Assembly: GCA_017656255.1 (NCBI GenBank)
Contig: JACDOE010000001.1
Span: 1,119,205-1,183,204 of the forward strand
Reading direction: 5' to 3'
Length of the DNA: 64,000 nt
Source of the DNA: Bacillaceae bacterium
Lineage (GTDB): Bacteria; Bacillota; Bacilli; JACDOE01
Positions within the stretch are counted from its first letter, which is position 1. The number at the start of each line of letters is the position of its first letter. The translations under genes and the position numbers were made by a program. Below the pieces are notes generated by a model that saw only the letters and a program-made list of their open reading frames with translations, was not told the DNA's origin and ran no database searches. Below, piece by piece: positions 16,597 to 26,019 of this stretch.

Positions 16597-19500
16597 TCAT
16601 TGATCGTCACCTTCCAAATCTCGACTCATCGGGTTGTAACGGCATATTCGGCGATATGGGCAGTAGCGGTTGCAGTGAGTCAGGTCAACCCGCGGGGCCA
16701 CCCGAAAGTCTCCCTGCTGAATCCCGTCCAGGTACCGGGGAATCTTTTCCAGACTCTCTTCCATCAACATCTCCCAGTCTTCTTCTTTTTTGCCGCGGAC
16801 CAGCCCGTCCAGATCCAGTCCTTTCCCTTCCATCCGCTCTTTGTGAAACACAGATTTGGCTGCGTAGTCCCGTTTTTCCACCGAATAGTAGGCCGCTCCC
16901 ACGGCGGAACCCTCCCCGCCCATCAAAAGTTCTTTGACGGCCCTGACATAGACCGGGAGTTGAAAATCATAACCTTCCTTCATATGTTTGACATCTACGG
17001 CACCGCCGCTTGTCTTGTAATCAAAGACTACGAACAGGCCATGACCATCCGTATCGATCCGGTCAATGACACCGCGAAATGGGACGCCCCGGATCAAAAG
17101 TGGTGCTTCCACACTGCCCTGATCCGTGTCCTCGCGTCCACCGCCTCCATGTCGGCTCATGCCGAAGGCCCACTCAAAGTAACGCGGTTTAAACGGTGTT
17201 TCTGTGAGACGTTCCAGGTCAAAACGGATGAATCGTTTCAGTTTGTCCAGCATTCGTTCTTTTTCAATCCGGTTTCGCAGGGATTCCGCTTGATATCTCT
17301 CGGAAAAGATGGCCTGCCACTGTTCATCAAAAAGTTGCTCTGCCCGGGATAAAATCTCCGTCAGCGGAGGAAGTTCCGGGCCAGTTGCATCGCCTGCTTC
17401 TGCGCCCTGCGGGAAAAGTTCCCGGTACAACTGTTGCAGGACAGCGTGATAGATATTTCCCTTTTCCAGATGATCCATATCTTCCGTTTCTTCTTCCGCT
17501 TCATCCAGTTTGACCAGTCGGGACAGAAAGAACTTAAACGGACACTGGCCGTATGTATTGAAATAGGTGACACTGAACGCCCTCGGCAGCTTCGATGTAA
17601 TCCGCTCCCGGATCGATTGAGATGTGATTCTGCCATGATAGGGATGGTCGGTTCCTTCTTCCCGCGCCTGCTCGATCAATGCCCGATGTATCATATCTTC
17701 CCAGTCCACCGGTGCACCTGTTTCACCCGCATGCGGTACAGAAGGAAAAGCACGCACTTTCGAATCCTGCGGCAGCTCCGCTGGCAGAGATTGAGCGAGT
17801 TGAGCAGCGATCCAGTCCCGCCATTCCCGCGGATTGGAAATCTGGTCCCAATCTTCGGGATAGAGCCGGGACCCGTTCAGGTAATCTCCCGTGTTGACTT
17901 CTTCCACCGGAAATTGACGCATCCATTCATCCAGATAACGGGAACGAAGCAAATCCCGACGCCCGGCCAGATAACTGAACGTGCAGGTTTGTTCGGCACT
18001 CTCCACCGCCTGGTAAAAATGGATCTTCTGGAACTGCTCTCTTGCCCGCAGCACCCGGGGAAATTCAATTACTTCCCGCAATTCTTTTTGCAGACGGTCC
18101 GTCACAAACCAGAGTCGGGATGAACCGGCCGGAAACTCGCCTTCGTTCATCCCCACAAAAAACATGTGTGTAAAGGAAAAACCCCGGGCCTGAATCGGTT
18201 CCAGAAACCAGACACCCTGCTTTATTTTCGAGGTGTGAGCCTTGACCCCCTGGCCCGCCTCATTCAAAAAGCGGATAAATTCAGATGGAGTCAATCGCTG
18301 TCTATCCTGAACGTGACGGGAGGTCCGTCTCAACTCCGCCAGCAGTTGCAACATTCTTCTCCCGCTCTCCTCTTTTTTCCAGTTCAGCGTATTGATCATG
18401 TTTTCCATGGCCCGAACATGCTCAATCAATGTTCCCTTCTCCGGTACTCCTGCCACCATCTGTTCCAGTTGTTCCAGCCAACTGCGGAGTCTTTTGAGTT
18501 CTTCATGCTCCTGTCGGGACAACTCCCGGTCCAGTATCTCATACCAGGTGTCGAGGCCGGCATAGATTCCCATTTTTCCTGCCCAGTACGCCACTCTCAG
18601 GGGTCGCCGGGACGGGCTGTCTTCCCCTGGTGCTGCCTCAGCAAAAAGGGGCGAATCGTCCAGATGAGACAGGCTGTCCCGGTCAAACCGGTTCTCACCG
18701 AGGGTGTACAGGACACCGAGATCATCCACTTCCGGTATCTGCATCAGCGGGCGCGCAAATGTATAACGAACCGGGATCTGTTCCTCCTGAATCAACTGGT
18801 GCAAAAAGTCCTGTTCACCGGGTTTACGGTGGGTGACAATCGCAATCTGTTCCGGAGCTGTCCCTTTTTTCAACAGGGACTTGATCTGTTTTAACACATA
18901 AAGCCATTCCTTCTCTTCGGAAGCGGCAGCCGCAGCATAATAGGCAGGACAGAGTTCTTTGTTGCTATTGTCTAACTCCTTTTCTCCGTCTTGAAACTCA
19001 AATCCGTGTTGTCTAAAAAACCGGAACAGCTCCGATGCCTCCTGCTGCACGGCAGAAAGTGGCGCCCACTGCTCCCGAACATAAGGAAAACAGATTTCGA
19101 CCTGGTGGACCTCGAACAATGCCTGCAGAATCAGGCGCTGAATCGGTTCCAGTTCAACGAATGAATCAACATAGACCTTTTCAAGGGACGGGAAAAAATG
19201 GTGAACCCCCTCTTGTTGCAACAACCGGCCCGCTTCCAGATACTGTTCTTCCAGATCCAGCAACTGGCCATCCATACCCGTATTCCCCTGATCATAGGAA
19301 CGAAGTATTTTCTCCTGATAGCCCCGGTACAGGGCAACCAGAATGCGATATTCTTCCGAACTGTCGACCTCCGCCCTGTTGAGATCCTCCGGTTGTACCA
19401 GATGGCGCTTCAGCATGGCGATGACCTGAAGGATACCGTTCAACACGCTTGTAGATGATGCATACGATTCGAGCGGGCGCCCTTCCCAGGTGATCTCCCC

Positions 19501-19815
19501 GTTTTCCGGTCGGGTCATCAATTCTGCCAGAATGCGTTGCTGCAAATGGCGTGGCATCATATAATACCCGCTCTCTGATTTTTCTAGAATCATCCGTGTC
19601 AGCTCGTCAAAGGTTATAAAACGCGGATCGATCAGGCCGGTATCGCTTTTTTGCATCACCCGGCGCCGCAGATTGACGGCCTGGTCCCTTCCGGGAACCA
19701 GCCAGATCCACGAACCTGGTTCCAGCTGTGCGGCCACTTCATCCAGCCACCGTTCCCGGATGGCCCGATGTGCGTTTCCTGTATATAAAATCCGATTGGG
19801 ATGCTTTTCCTTCAC
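16597..19815 (-). CDS. addB: ATP-dependent helicase/nuclease subunit B (AddB/RexB type)
   Basis: AddB is the partner subunit with a degenerate helicase fold, a second RecB-type nuclease and an iron-sulfur cluster. The nuclease motif is VVFDYKTSGGAVD. The Fe-S cysteines are in YGQCPFKFFLSRL and in HCNRYCPYRRICRY at the C-terminus. The N-terminus reads RILYTGNAHRAIRERW where B. subtilis AddB has a GxxGSGKT Walker A loop; no such loop is present, which is the RexB condition. Length is 1072 residues. It lies 36 bases after yhaN. Confidence 0.9.
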   Translation of the reverse strand: MKEKHPNRILYTGNAHRAIRERWLDEVAAQLEPGSWIWLVPGRDQAVNLRRRVMQKSDTGLIDPRFITFDELTRMILEKSESGYYMMPRHLQQRILAELMTRPENGEITWEGRPLESYASSTSVLNGILQVIAMLKRHLVQPEDLNRAEVDSSEEYRILVALYRGYQEKILRSYDQGNTGMDGQLLDLEEQYLEAGRLLQQEGVHHFFPSLEKVYVDSFVELEPIQRLILQALFEVHQVEICFPYVREQWAPLSAVQQEASELFRFFRQHGFEFQDGEKELDNSNKELCPAYYAAAAASEEKEWLYVLKQIKSLLKKGTAPEQIAIVTHRKPGEQDFLHQLIQEEQIPVRYTFARPLMQIPEVDDLGVLYTLGENRFDRDSLSHLDDSPLFAEAAPGEDSPSRRPLRVAYWAGKMGIYAGLDTWYEILDRELSRQEHEELKRLRSWLEQLEQMVAGVPEKGTLIEHVRAMENMINTLNWKKEESGRRMLQLLAELRRTSRHVQDRQRLTPSEFIRFLNEAGQGVKAHTSKIKQGVWFLEPIQARGFSFTHMFFVGMNEGEFPAGSSRLWFVTDRLQKELREVIEFPRVLRAREQFQKIHFYQAVESAEQTCTFSYLAGRRDLLRSRYLDEWMRQFPVEEVNTGDYLNGSRLYPEDWDQISNPREWRDWIAAQLAQSLPAELPQDSKVRAFPSVPHAGETGAPVDWEDMIHRALIEQAREEGTDHPYHGRITSQSIRERITSKLPRAFSVTYFNTYGQCPFKFFLSRLVKLDEAEEETEDMDHLEKGNIYHAVLQQLYRELFPQGAEAGDATGPELPPLTEILSRAEQLFDEQWQAIFSERYQAESLRNRIEKERMLDKLKRFIRFDLERLTETPFKPRYFEWAFGMSRHGGGGREDTDQGSVEAPLLIRGVPFRGVIDRIDTDGHGLFVVFDYKTSGGAVDVKHMKEGYDFQLPVYVRAVKELLMGGEGSAVGAAYYSVEKRDYAAKSVFHKERMEGKGLDLDGLVRGKKEEDWEMLMEESLEKIPRYLDGIQQGDFRVAPRVDLTHCNRYCPYRRICRYNPMSRDLEGDDQ

Positions 19816-19851
19816 CTGATCATCACCTCATTATCCTGATGAAAAGGCCTG

Positions 19852-22800
19852 TTACCGAGAGGGTAACAAAATCTTCTGATGGGTAACGGCTTCTTCCTGA
19901 AACAACCGGGAAATATGCGGATGACAGGTGAAAAAGAAGATCTGCCTTTCTTTCGCTGCTTCCTGCAGGGTTCGAACCGCCCGCTTCATCCGTTCCGGGT
20001 CAAAATTGACGAAGATGTCGTCCAGAATCATCGGTAAAAGGGCCTGTTTTCCATATTCCTCGACCAGAGCGAACCGCATGGCCAGATACAACTGTTCCAC
20101 TGTGCCCCGGCTTAAATAGGCAGGTTCGAGCCGGCGGCCGTCTCCCCGTTCTACTTCAATCTTGTTTTCCCCGAGCGGGGCCAGGATTCGGACGTAACGT
20201 CCATCGGTCATTACCTGCAGATACTTGGACGCCCGCTTTAATACGCCCGGCTGTTTTTCCCGTTCATAAATCTCCATCGCCTTTTGCATCACATGTCGGG
20301 TCATCACGGTAATCGCCCAGTCCCGGGCGTACTCCTGCATTTCCCCCACCAGCCGATGATATCGATAGTTGAGGTCGGACAGTGTTTCGCCCGATGCCAG
20401 ACTGTCCAGGCGGGAGCGAATCCGGCTCCTTTCTTCCCGCAGTTCGTTCTGTTTGGCCTGCCATTCTTTTAACTGCTGGTTCAATTCAGCAAATCGATGA
20501 TTGAGCTGGGTTCGGGATGATTCCTTAAGCGTGTTTAAAAAGCGGGACAATGCCTGTTCATCGTTTGCTGTGATACGGCGAAAAGATTGTCGGATTTCAC
20601 TTATTTTAAACTGAAGCTGTTCCCGTTCTTTATAATAAGCAGCCCGTTTTCTGAAGGTTTCCGGATCCGATGCCCCGCCGGCTGCAAGGAGTTGATCCCG
20701 TGCTTGTTGTTCTTCGTTTAGCCGGTGCTCGATTTTCTGGAGTTGTCCTTCCACCTGTTGCAACTGTTCGGTGATTTTTTGCCGGTCTTTTTCCAGTTGT
20801 CTGTTTTCATCCAGCATTCGTACCAGCTGCCGTACCTGAAATTCCGGTTCCTCCTCTTCCAGACTGATGCCCGTTTCCTGACAGACACGATCGATACGTT
20901 CCCGGTAGGTGTCCATAAATTGTGTAAGCCGGGCCATCTCTTCCGCGATTTCAGATCCACGGCGGAGCCGTTCCCGCAGGGCTTCCACGGTACGAAGCAT
21001 ATCCAGGATCAGGTCCGGAGTGGGTATCTCTTGATGCTGCGGTTGACCGGGTTCCTGCTCGCGGATCCATTCTTTCTGTATCAGCCATTTCTGCCAGTCC
21101 GCCTCTAATTTTCGGGATGCTTCCCGAAGTTGCATGAGTTCCTGTTTTCGGTCGGCCAGTTCCCGTTCCGCCTGCTGAAGTGCTTCTTTTCTTTCTTCTC
21201 TGGTCCTGTTCCAGTCTTTCCATTCCCGAAGGTGATCGCGCATGGTTTCAATATTGGACTCCCACTTTTGCAGTAGTGATTCGTCCAGGGGACCGGTCCG
21301 GTTCCAGTCCAGAAGCAGCCTGTCCGCTTCCTCTAACAGGCGTTCCAATTCTTGATCAACACGGGCAAGCTGCTTTTCAAGCTCCTGCTGTTTCTGTTCC
21401 AGTTCACCGGGTAAAACGGATGAGGCGGGTTGCTGCCCTTTGCGCCAGTCATAAAGGGTTACTCCGGCCAGAAGCACAAAGGTAACGGCCGGAACCCACG
21501 GCGTTCCCAGCAACGCCCAGAGTGTTAACGGAATCAGGATGGTCGCAATCCCCGGGCCCCATTTTCGCATCGCCGACGAGGAAGAGGGAGATGCCTGCCG
21601 GAACATCTGAATCATTTCTGCCTGCTGGCGGACCTGTTCCTGTAACAGATTCCGTTCGCTGTCCGTGTCCCTGATTTGATTCAACAGGGAACGGGCCTGT
21701 TCCACCCCCTGAAGCTGGCGGTCAATCTCCTTCTGATACGCCGATTCCGGGTCAGTCGTCCGGTCCGCAGTTGATTCGTCACGCCCCGGGGCAAACGACG
21801 GTTCTTTCGCCAGCCACTCCTGCAGACGACGGGACCATTTTTCTGTTTCTTTGATGGCATCCTCATGGCGATTTTCTGCGGTTCTGACTTTTTCCCGCAT
21901 CTCTTTAAAACGGTGGGCATAATCGGTAACCGACTGTTTGACGGCCACCGATGTGTCCATGCTTTTCGCCTTATTCCGGGTCCAGTCCGGCCCTAACTGC
22001 GACAGTTTGTCTTCCATATCGCGATCCAGTTGTTTGTTTTCTGTCTCAAGCCGGTTCAACTGTTCCCGGTATTCCCGGTACATGTTCCATTCTTCTTTAA
22101 GCAGTGTGATTTCGTCTTGTTTGTCAAGGATAGCCGAGTTGATCTCAATCTGTTCGTCCTTTTGCAGCAGGTGCTTCCGTTTCTCTTCCAGATTGTTCTG
22201 TTCCCCTTTCAGGGATCGAATGCTTTTCTCCAGCATCTCCAGTCGGGCCACGCCCTCTTCGGGGAACTGGTCGATGTCCGGAATGGTGCCCAACCGGTCT
22301 TCCAGTTCGACGTAAGTCTCATACGCGCCAACCTGCTGGATTAATTTTTCATACCAGGCTGCCTCTTTTCGCGTCTTATCCATCGTCTGGTCCAGCTGAT
22401 CCAGTTCCTCATCCAGTTCTTCAAGGGTCTTCACGAGCTGATCATACTCCGCGTTTTCCTGCTTGAGACGCTGTAACTCCTGCCGGGTTTCTTTGATTTC
22501 ATGCAGGCGGGCATTGATGACGGCGGAATCTTTTTTACGCGCATTCTTTTTAAAGAGCTGCTGTTCCCGCTCATCCAGTTCTTTCCGGGCATCGAGGATG
22601 ACCTGCCCATCCCCGGTTCCCGCTGTATAGATAAACTGGTTGATCTCATCTTCCCGTAGACTGTCCAATTCCTGCAGCTCGGTTAATCCGAAGGAAAATA
22701 TCCGGTTAAATACGTTCTTATTCAATCGGCCCAGGAGTTTTGCCAGCATCTCTTCTCCGGCTTCACCGCCATCCGGTAGGTAAACGGTGACATCTCCCGC

Positions 22801-23076
22801 CACCTTATGCCGCGACACCCGTTCAATTCGATAAGTTCGGCCGTTATCATCGGTGATCTCCAGTATGCCGCCCAACCTGCCACCATCCAGCGGTTCATAA
22901 CGTTTTTCGGGATTGCGCCGGCTTTCAAAACCGAACAACATCGCACGAATAAATGCCATCAGCGTTGATTTTCCTGCTTCATTCATCCCTTCCACAATAT
23001 TGATGCCCTCGTCAAAAGCTAGTTCAACCTCTTTCAAGTGGCCAAACCCGTAGATTTCAATCCGGTCAATTCTCAT
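19852..23076 (-). CDS. yhaN: YhaN-like SMC-type ATPase with membrane-spanning hinge
   Basis: This is a Rad50/SbcC-like ATPase, 1074 residues. The N-terminal half of the ABC head has Walker A GMNEAGKSTL (residues about 35-44); the C-terminal half has the signature YLSRGTVEQLYLAMR and Walker B MILDDIFVNFD. Between them lie long coiled-coil arms. There is no CxxC zinc hook; instead, near the middle (about residues 503-541), two hydrophobic segments (GIATILIPLTLWALL and VPAVTFVLLAGVTLY) form a membrane hairpin. This is the YhaN type rather than SbcC. Its start overlaps yhaO by 4 bases. Confidence 0.85.
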   Translation of the reverse strand: MRIDRIEIYGFGHLKEVELAFDEGINIVEGMNEAGKSTLMAFIRAMLFGFESRRNPEKRYEPLDGGRLGGILEITDDNGRTYRIERVSRHKVAGDVTVYLPDGGEAGEEMLAKLLGRLNKNVFNRIFSFGLTELQELDSLREDEINQFIYTAGTGDGQVILDARKELDEREQQLFKKNARKKDSAVINARLHEIKETRQELQRLKQENAEYDQLVKTLEELDEELDQLDQTMDKTRKEAAWYEKLIQQVGAYETYVELEDRLGTIPDIDQFPEEGVARLEMLEKSIRSLKGEQNNLEEKRKHLLQKDEQIEINSAILDKQDEITLLKEEWNMYREYREQLNRLETENKQLDRDMEDKLSQLGPDWTRNKAKSMDTSVAVKQSVTDYAHRFKEMREKVRTAENRHEDAIKETEKWSRRLQEWLAKEPSFAPGRDESTADRTTDPESAYQKEIDRQLQGVEQARSLLNQIRDTDSERNLLQEQVRQQAEMIQMFRQASPSSSSAMRKWGPGIATILIPLTLWALLGTPWVPAVTFVLLAGVTLYDWRKGQQPASSVLPGELEQKQQELEKQLARVDQELERLLEEADRLLLDWNRTGPLDESLLQKWESNIETMRDHLREWKDWNRTREERKEALQQAERELADRKQELMQLREASRKLEADWQKWLIQKEWIREQEPGQPQHQEIPTPDLILDMLRTVEALRERLRRGSEIAEEMARLTQFMDTYRERIDRVCQETGISLEEEEPEFQVRQLVRMLDENRQLEKDRQKITEQLQQVEGQLQKIEHRLNEEQQARDQLLAAGGASDPETFRKRAAYYKEREQLQFKISEIRQSFRRITANDEQALSRFLNTLKESSRTQLNHRFAELNQQLKEWQAKQNELREERSRIRSRLDSLASGETLSDLNYRYHRLVGEMQEYARDWAITVMTRHVMQKAMEIYEREKQPGVLKRASKYLQVMTDGRYVRILAPLGENKIEVERGDGRRLEPAYLSRGTVEQLYLAMRFALVEEYGKQALLPMILDDIFVNFDPERMKRAVRTLQEAAKERQIFFFTCHPHISRLFQEEAVTHQKILLPSR

Positions 23077-24359
23077 GACGTTTCCTCCTCATTTCTGTAG
23101 AAAAGGCGGACAGCCATGTTCTCCACTTCTCCCAGCCATTCATCCAGTTCGTCGTCGGTGGGAAGTGAGAGATGTTTTTTTCCGTCGCGATGCCGGTACA
23201 AATCCTTCAGGATCTCCTCTTTAATCAACGTCCGTTCATCCGGATTCTGCCGGATTTCATCCACCATCCTGAGGAAGTCCCCGACAAAACCGTGGCTCGC
23301 CAGCAGTTCTTCCCGTGACACCGCCGGCCGGGTACGGATGCGAATGGACTCCGGCCAGACCCAGTTTTCCTGTGCGAAAAATTCTTCAATGTAAGGCTCC
23401 AGTCCTTCCATGAAATCGTCAACGGGGAAAAGCTGTTGGTGGACGGAAGTGACACCGACGAGCTCCAGCCTGATGATGGACGGTCGCCCGGACGATTTAT
23501 CCGAAATGTCCTGAAACAATTCCTGGATCCGGTCAAACACCTGCTGAATCCGGTCCATGCCGGATACATCCACCTGTTCATGATACCAGCGGACATCATC
23601 GGTTTCCCGGAAGGTTAGCGAGATGATGTCTCCGTTGCGGACATCCACGACATAGCATCCTCTTGCACCGGTTTCTTTGATGCTTCGCCCCTGGATGTTC
23701 CCGGCATAGACAATGGCCGGTTCTTTCTCATGGATCACTGCACGCTGATGAATATGGCCCAAGGCCCAGTAATCAAAGTCTTTTTCCAGCAATTCACTGC
23801 GACTGCAGGGGGCATAATTGTCATGGTCGGGATCTCCGTCCAGATTGGTATGCAGGAGGGCAATGGCAAAGGGCACATCCGGTTCCCGTATGTATTGGTC
23901 GATGATCCGTTCCGTAAATTGGGCGGTGGGATAACTGCGCCCGTAAATGCGGGCCGCTTCCTCGCCGTTTTTCACAAATGCAGCGGATTCCACCGCCTGT
24001 GAAGAAAAGAAGGTGGTGTTGTCCGGCCAGGACAGGGAGGCTTTCCCGCCGTCCTCGGGATCGTGATTGCCGTGTATGACGTACACCTGAATGCCTTCCT
24101 GCGCCAGCCGTTTTAACCCTTTTTGAAAATAGGTCTGGGCCCGCAGGCTGCGGTCTCTCAGGTCAAAGACGTCTCCGGCGATCACCAGAAAATCGGCGCG
24201 TTCCTCGATACAGAGCTTGATCAGGTGATCAAAAGCGCGAAATGTCGACTGTTTGATGCGTTGATAGATCTCGTCCGGCATCTTGCTCCTGCTCCCCAGC
24301 CCCCGGAACGGGCTGTCGAGATGCAGGTCGGCTGCATGGACAAAACGAAAGTGAGCCAT
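23073..24359 (-). CDS. yhaO: YhaO-like DNA repair metallophosphoesterase (SbcD/Mre11 family)
   Basis: This is a manganese-dependent nuclease subunit of the Mre11/SbcD family and the expected partner of the overlapping YhaN ATPase. Metal-site motifs appear in order: FVHAADLHLDSPF (D, H), VIAGDVFDLRDRS (D), VIHGNHDPED (N, H), IALLHTNL (H) and ALGHIHQR (H). Its length is 428 residues. GAGGTGA lies 8 bases before the ATG. It is the first gene of yhaO-yhaN-addB-addA, all tightly spaced; no clear promoter was found in the 265-base gap upstream. Confidence 0.88.
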   Translation of the reverse strand: MAHFRFVHAADLHLDSPFRGLGSRSKMPDEIYQRIKQSTFRAFDHLIKLCIEERADFLVIAGDVFDLRDRSLRAQTYFQKGLKRLAQEGIQVYVIHGNHDPEDGGKASLSWPDNTTFFSSQAVESAAFVKNGEEAARIYGRSYPTAQFTERIIDQYIREPDVPFAIALLHTNLDGDPDHDNYAPCSRSELLEKDFDYWALGHIHQRAVIHEKEPAIVYAGNIQGRSIKETGARGCYVVDVRNGDIISLTFRETDDVRWYHEQVDVSGMDRIQQVFDRIQELFQDISDKSSGRPSIIRLELVGVTSVHQQLFPVDDFMEGLEPYIEEFFAQENWVWPESIRIRTRPAVSREELLASHGFVGDFLRMVDEIRQNPDERTLIKEEILKDLYRHRDGKKHLSLPTDDELDEWLGEVENMAVRLFYRNEEETS

Positions 24360-24505
24360 GCTATTTTCACCTCGAGTTGATTGTTGTGGTATCCGATTAT
24401 CTCTATCTATCGGTATTCTACAGGCAGGCTGAAATACCTGCCCCGACAGGCCAAGCTGATGAATGCAAATTATTGAAATGGGTACATTCGGCGGAATGAA
24501 AGAGG

Positions 24506-24542
24506 AGTAGCGGAAAAAATAAGTGATCTTTTTTCCGCTACT
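24506..24542. repeat. Perfect AGTAGCGGAAAAAA palindrome
   Basis: Arms of 14 bases, AGTAGCGGAAAAAA and TTTTTTCCGCTACT, surround 9 bases. It is related to the two imperfect units near 1.8-2.0 kb. It stands in the gap between mtaB and yhaO and could act as a terminator, but its dispersed occurrence points to a repeat family. Confidence 0.75.
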
Positions 24543-24566
24543 TCCGGACCATCTCCTTACACAATG

Positions 24567-24592
24567 TCAAAAAAGACAGCATGCCTGCTGTC
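24567..24592 (-). terminator. Rho-independent terminator of the heat-shock operon (after mtaB)
   Basis: GACAGCA and TGCTGTC form a stem around four bases; on the minus strand it is followed by TTTTTTG. It lies 33 bases after the mtaB stop codon. Confidence 0.75.
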
Positions 24593-24624
24593 TTCTTTAT
24601 CCATTTCAAATTCATTCTCTATTT

Positions 24625-25965
24625 TTATTGAACCACTTTCTCCGAATCGTCCAGCACCCGGGCCAGTGTTCCCCTGCAGGTTTCCGCACCGGATTCATCC
24701 AGCCGTACACGGCATACTTTACCGATCAAATCCTGCGGTCCTTCAAAGACCACTTGCAGGTAATTATCGGAGTATCCCATCAACAGGCCGCTGTCGGGAT
24801 CTTCCTTATACGGCCGCTCCGGAATAACGTCGAGCACCTGCCCGACAAATTGGGATGCGTATTCCTCCGACAGGCGGTTGGACAGCTGGATCAAACGGTT
24901 CACCCGTTCATGTTTCACCTGCTCATCCACCTGGTCCGGCATTCTGGCAGCCGGTGTTCCGCTCCGTTTGGAATACGGGAAAACATGCAGTTCGGCAAAC
25001 TTCATCTGTTCAATGAAGTGATAGCCGTTTTCGAACTGTTCATCCGTCTCACCGGGGAACCCGACAATCACATCGGATGTGATGGCCACACCCGGCAGGG
25101 CTTCCCGAATGGCGGCCAGTTTATCGGCATATTCTTCCACCGTGTATTTACGGCGCATTCTTTTTAAGACCTCATTGTCACCGGCCTGCAGCGGAATATG
25201 CAGGTGGCGGCACATTTTGTCAGAGGCATTGATGACTTCAAGGACTTCATCTGTAATCTGGCTGGCTTCAATGGAGCTGATACGGATGCGGTTGAGTCCG
25301 TCCACTTTATCCAGATCCCACAGCAGATCAGCCAGATTGTAGTCCTCCAGATCTTCGCCGTAGCCCCCGGTATGAATTCCGGTCAGCACAATCTCCTTAT
25401 AACCGGCTTCCACCAGTTTCCGGGCCTGGGCGATGACACTTTCCGGTTTGCGGCTGCGCATCAGGCCACGGGCCCAGGGAATGATGCAGAAGGTGCAGAA
25501 GTTGTTGCATCCTTCCTGGATTTTGAGTGAAGCCCGGGTTCTGTCAGCAAACTCGGGGACGTCCAGTTCCTCAAATTCCCGGGTTTTCATAATATTTTTC
25601 ACGGCATTGACCGGCTGTCGTTCCTGACGGTACTGTTCAATGTAATCGAGCAGTTTATCCCGTCCCTGCGTGCCGACAACCACGTCAACACCGGGGATAT
25701 CCATCACTTCATTGGGGGATGTCTGGGCATAGCAGCCGGTAACGGCTACAATGGCGTCAGGGTTTCGACGGATGGCACGACGGATGATCTGACGGCTTTT
25801 CTTGTCCCCTGTATTGGTGACGGTACAGGTGTTGATCACGTAGACATCCGCCTTGTTTTCAAATTCCACTTTTTCATATCCGGCATTTTTGAACAACTGC
25901 CAGATGGCTTCGGTTTCATATTGATTAACTTTACATCCCAGTGTGTGGAAAGCGACAGTCGCCAT
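24625..25965 (-). CDS. mtaB: tRNA t6A37 methylthiotransferase
   Basis: MtaB is a radical-SAM enzyme that turns t6A37 into ms2t6A in tRNAs reading ANN codons. The N-terminal UPF0004 domain has HTLGCKVNQYETE with cluster cysteines at C10, in NTCTVTN and in GCYAQ. The radical-SAM triad is in EGCNNFCTFCIIPWARG. A TRAM domain ends the protein (QVLDVIPERPYK region). AAGGAGG precedes the ATG; 446 residues is normal. It closes the dnaK operon, as yqeV does in B. subtilis. Confidence 0.93.
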   Translation of the reverse strand: MATVAFHTLGCKVNQYETEAIWQLFKNAGYEKVEFENKADVYVINTCTVTNTGDKKSRQIIRRAIRRNPDAIVAVTGCYAQTSPNEVMDIPGVDVVVGTQGRDKLLDYIEQYRQERQPVNAVKNIMKTREFEELDVPEFADRTRASLKIQEGCNNFCTFCIIPWARGLMRSRKPESVIAQARKLVEAGYKEIVLTGIHTGGYGEDLEDYNLADLLWDLDKVDGLNRIRISSIEASQITDEVLEVINASDKMCRHLHIPLQAGDNEVLKRMRRKYTVEEYADKLAAIREALPGVAITSDVIVGFPGETDEQFENGYHFIEQMKFAELHVFPYSKRSGTPAARMPDQVDEQVKHERVNRLIQLSNRLSEEYASQFVGQVLDVIPERPYKEDPDSGLLMGYSDNYLQVVFEGPQDLIGKVCRVRLDESGAETCRGTLARVLDDSEKVVQ

Positions 25966-26019
25966 CCTTCACCCCTCCTTTCTACTCACAATATGGGCGA
26001 GAGAGGCATGATTTAAACC

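Noticed and set aside
19852-23076. SbcC annotation for the SMC-like ATPase
   Set aside because: The CxxC zinc hook is missing and a membrane hairpin occupies its place, as in YhaN.
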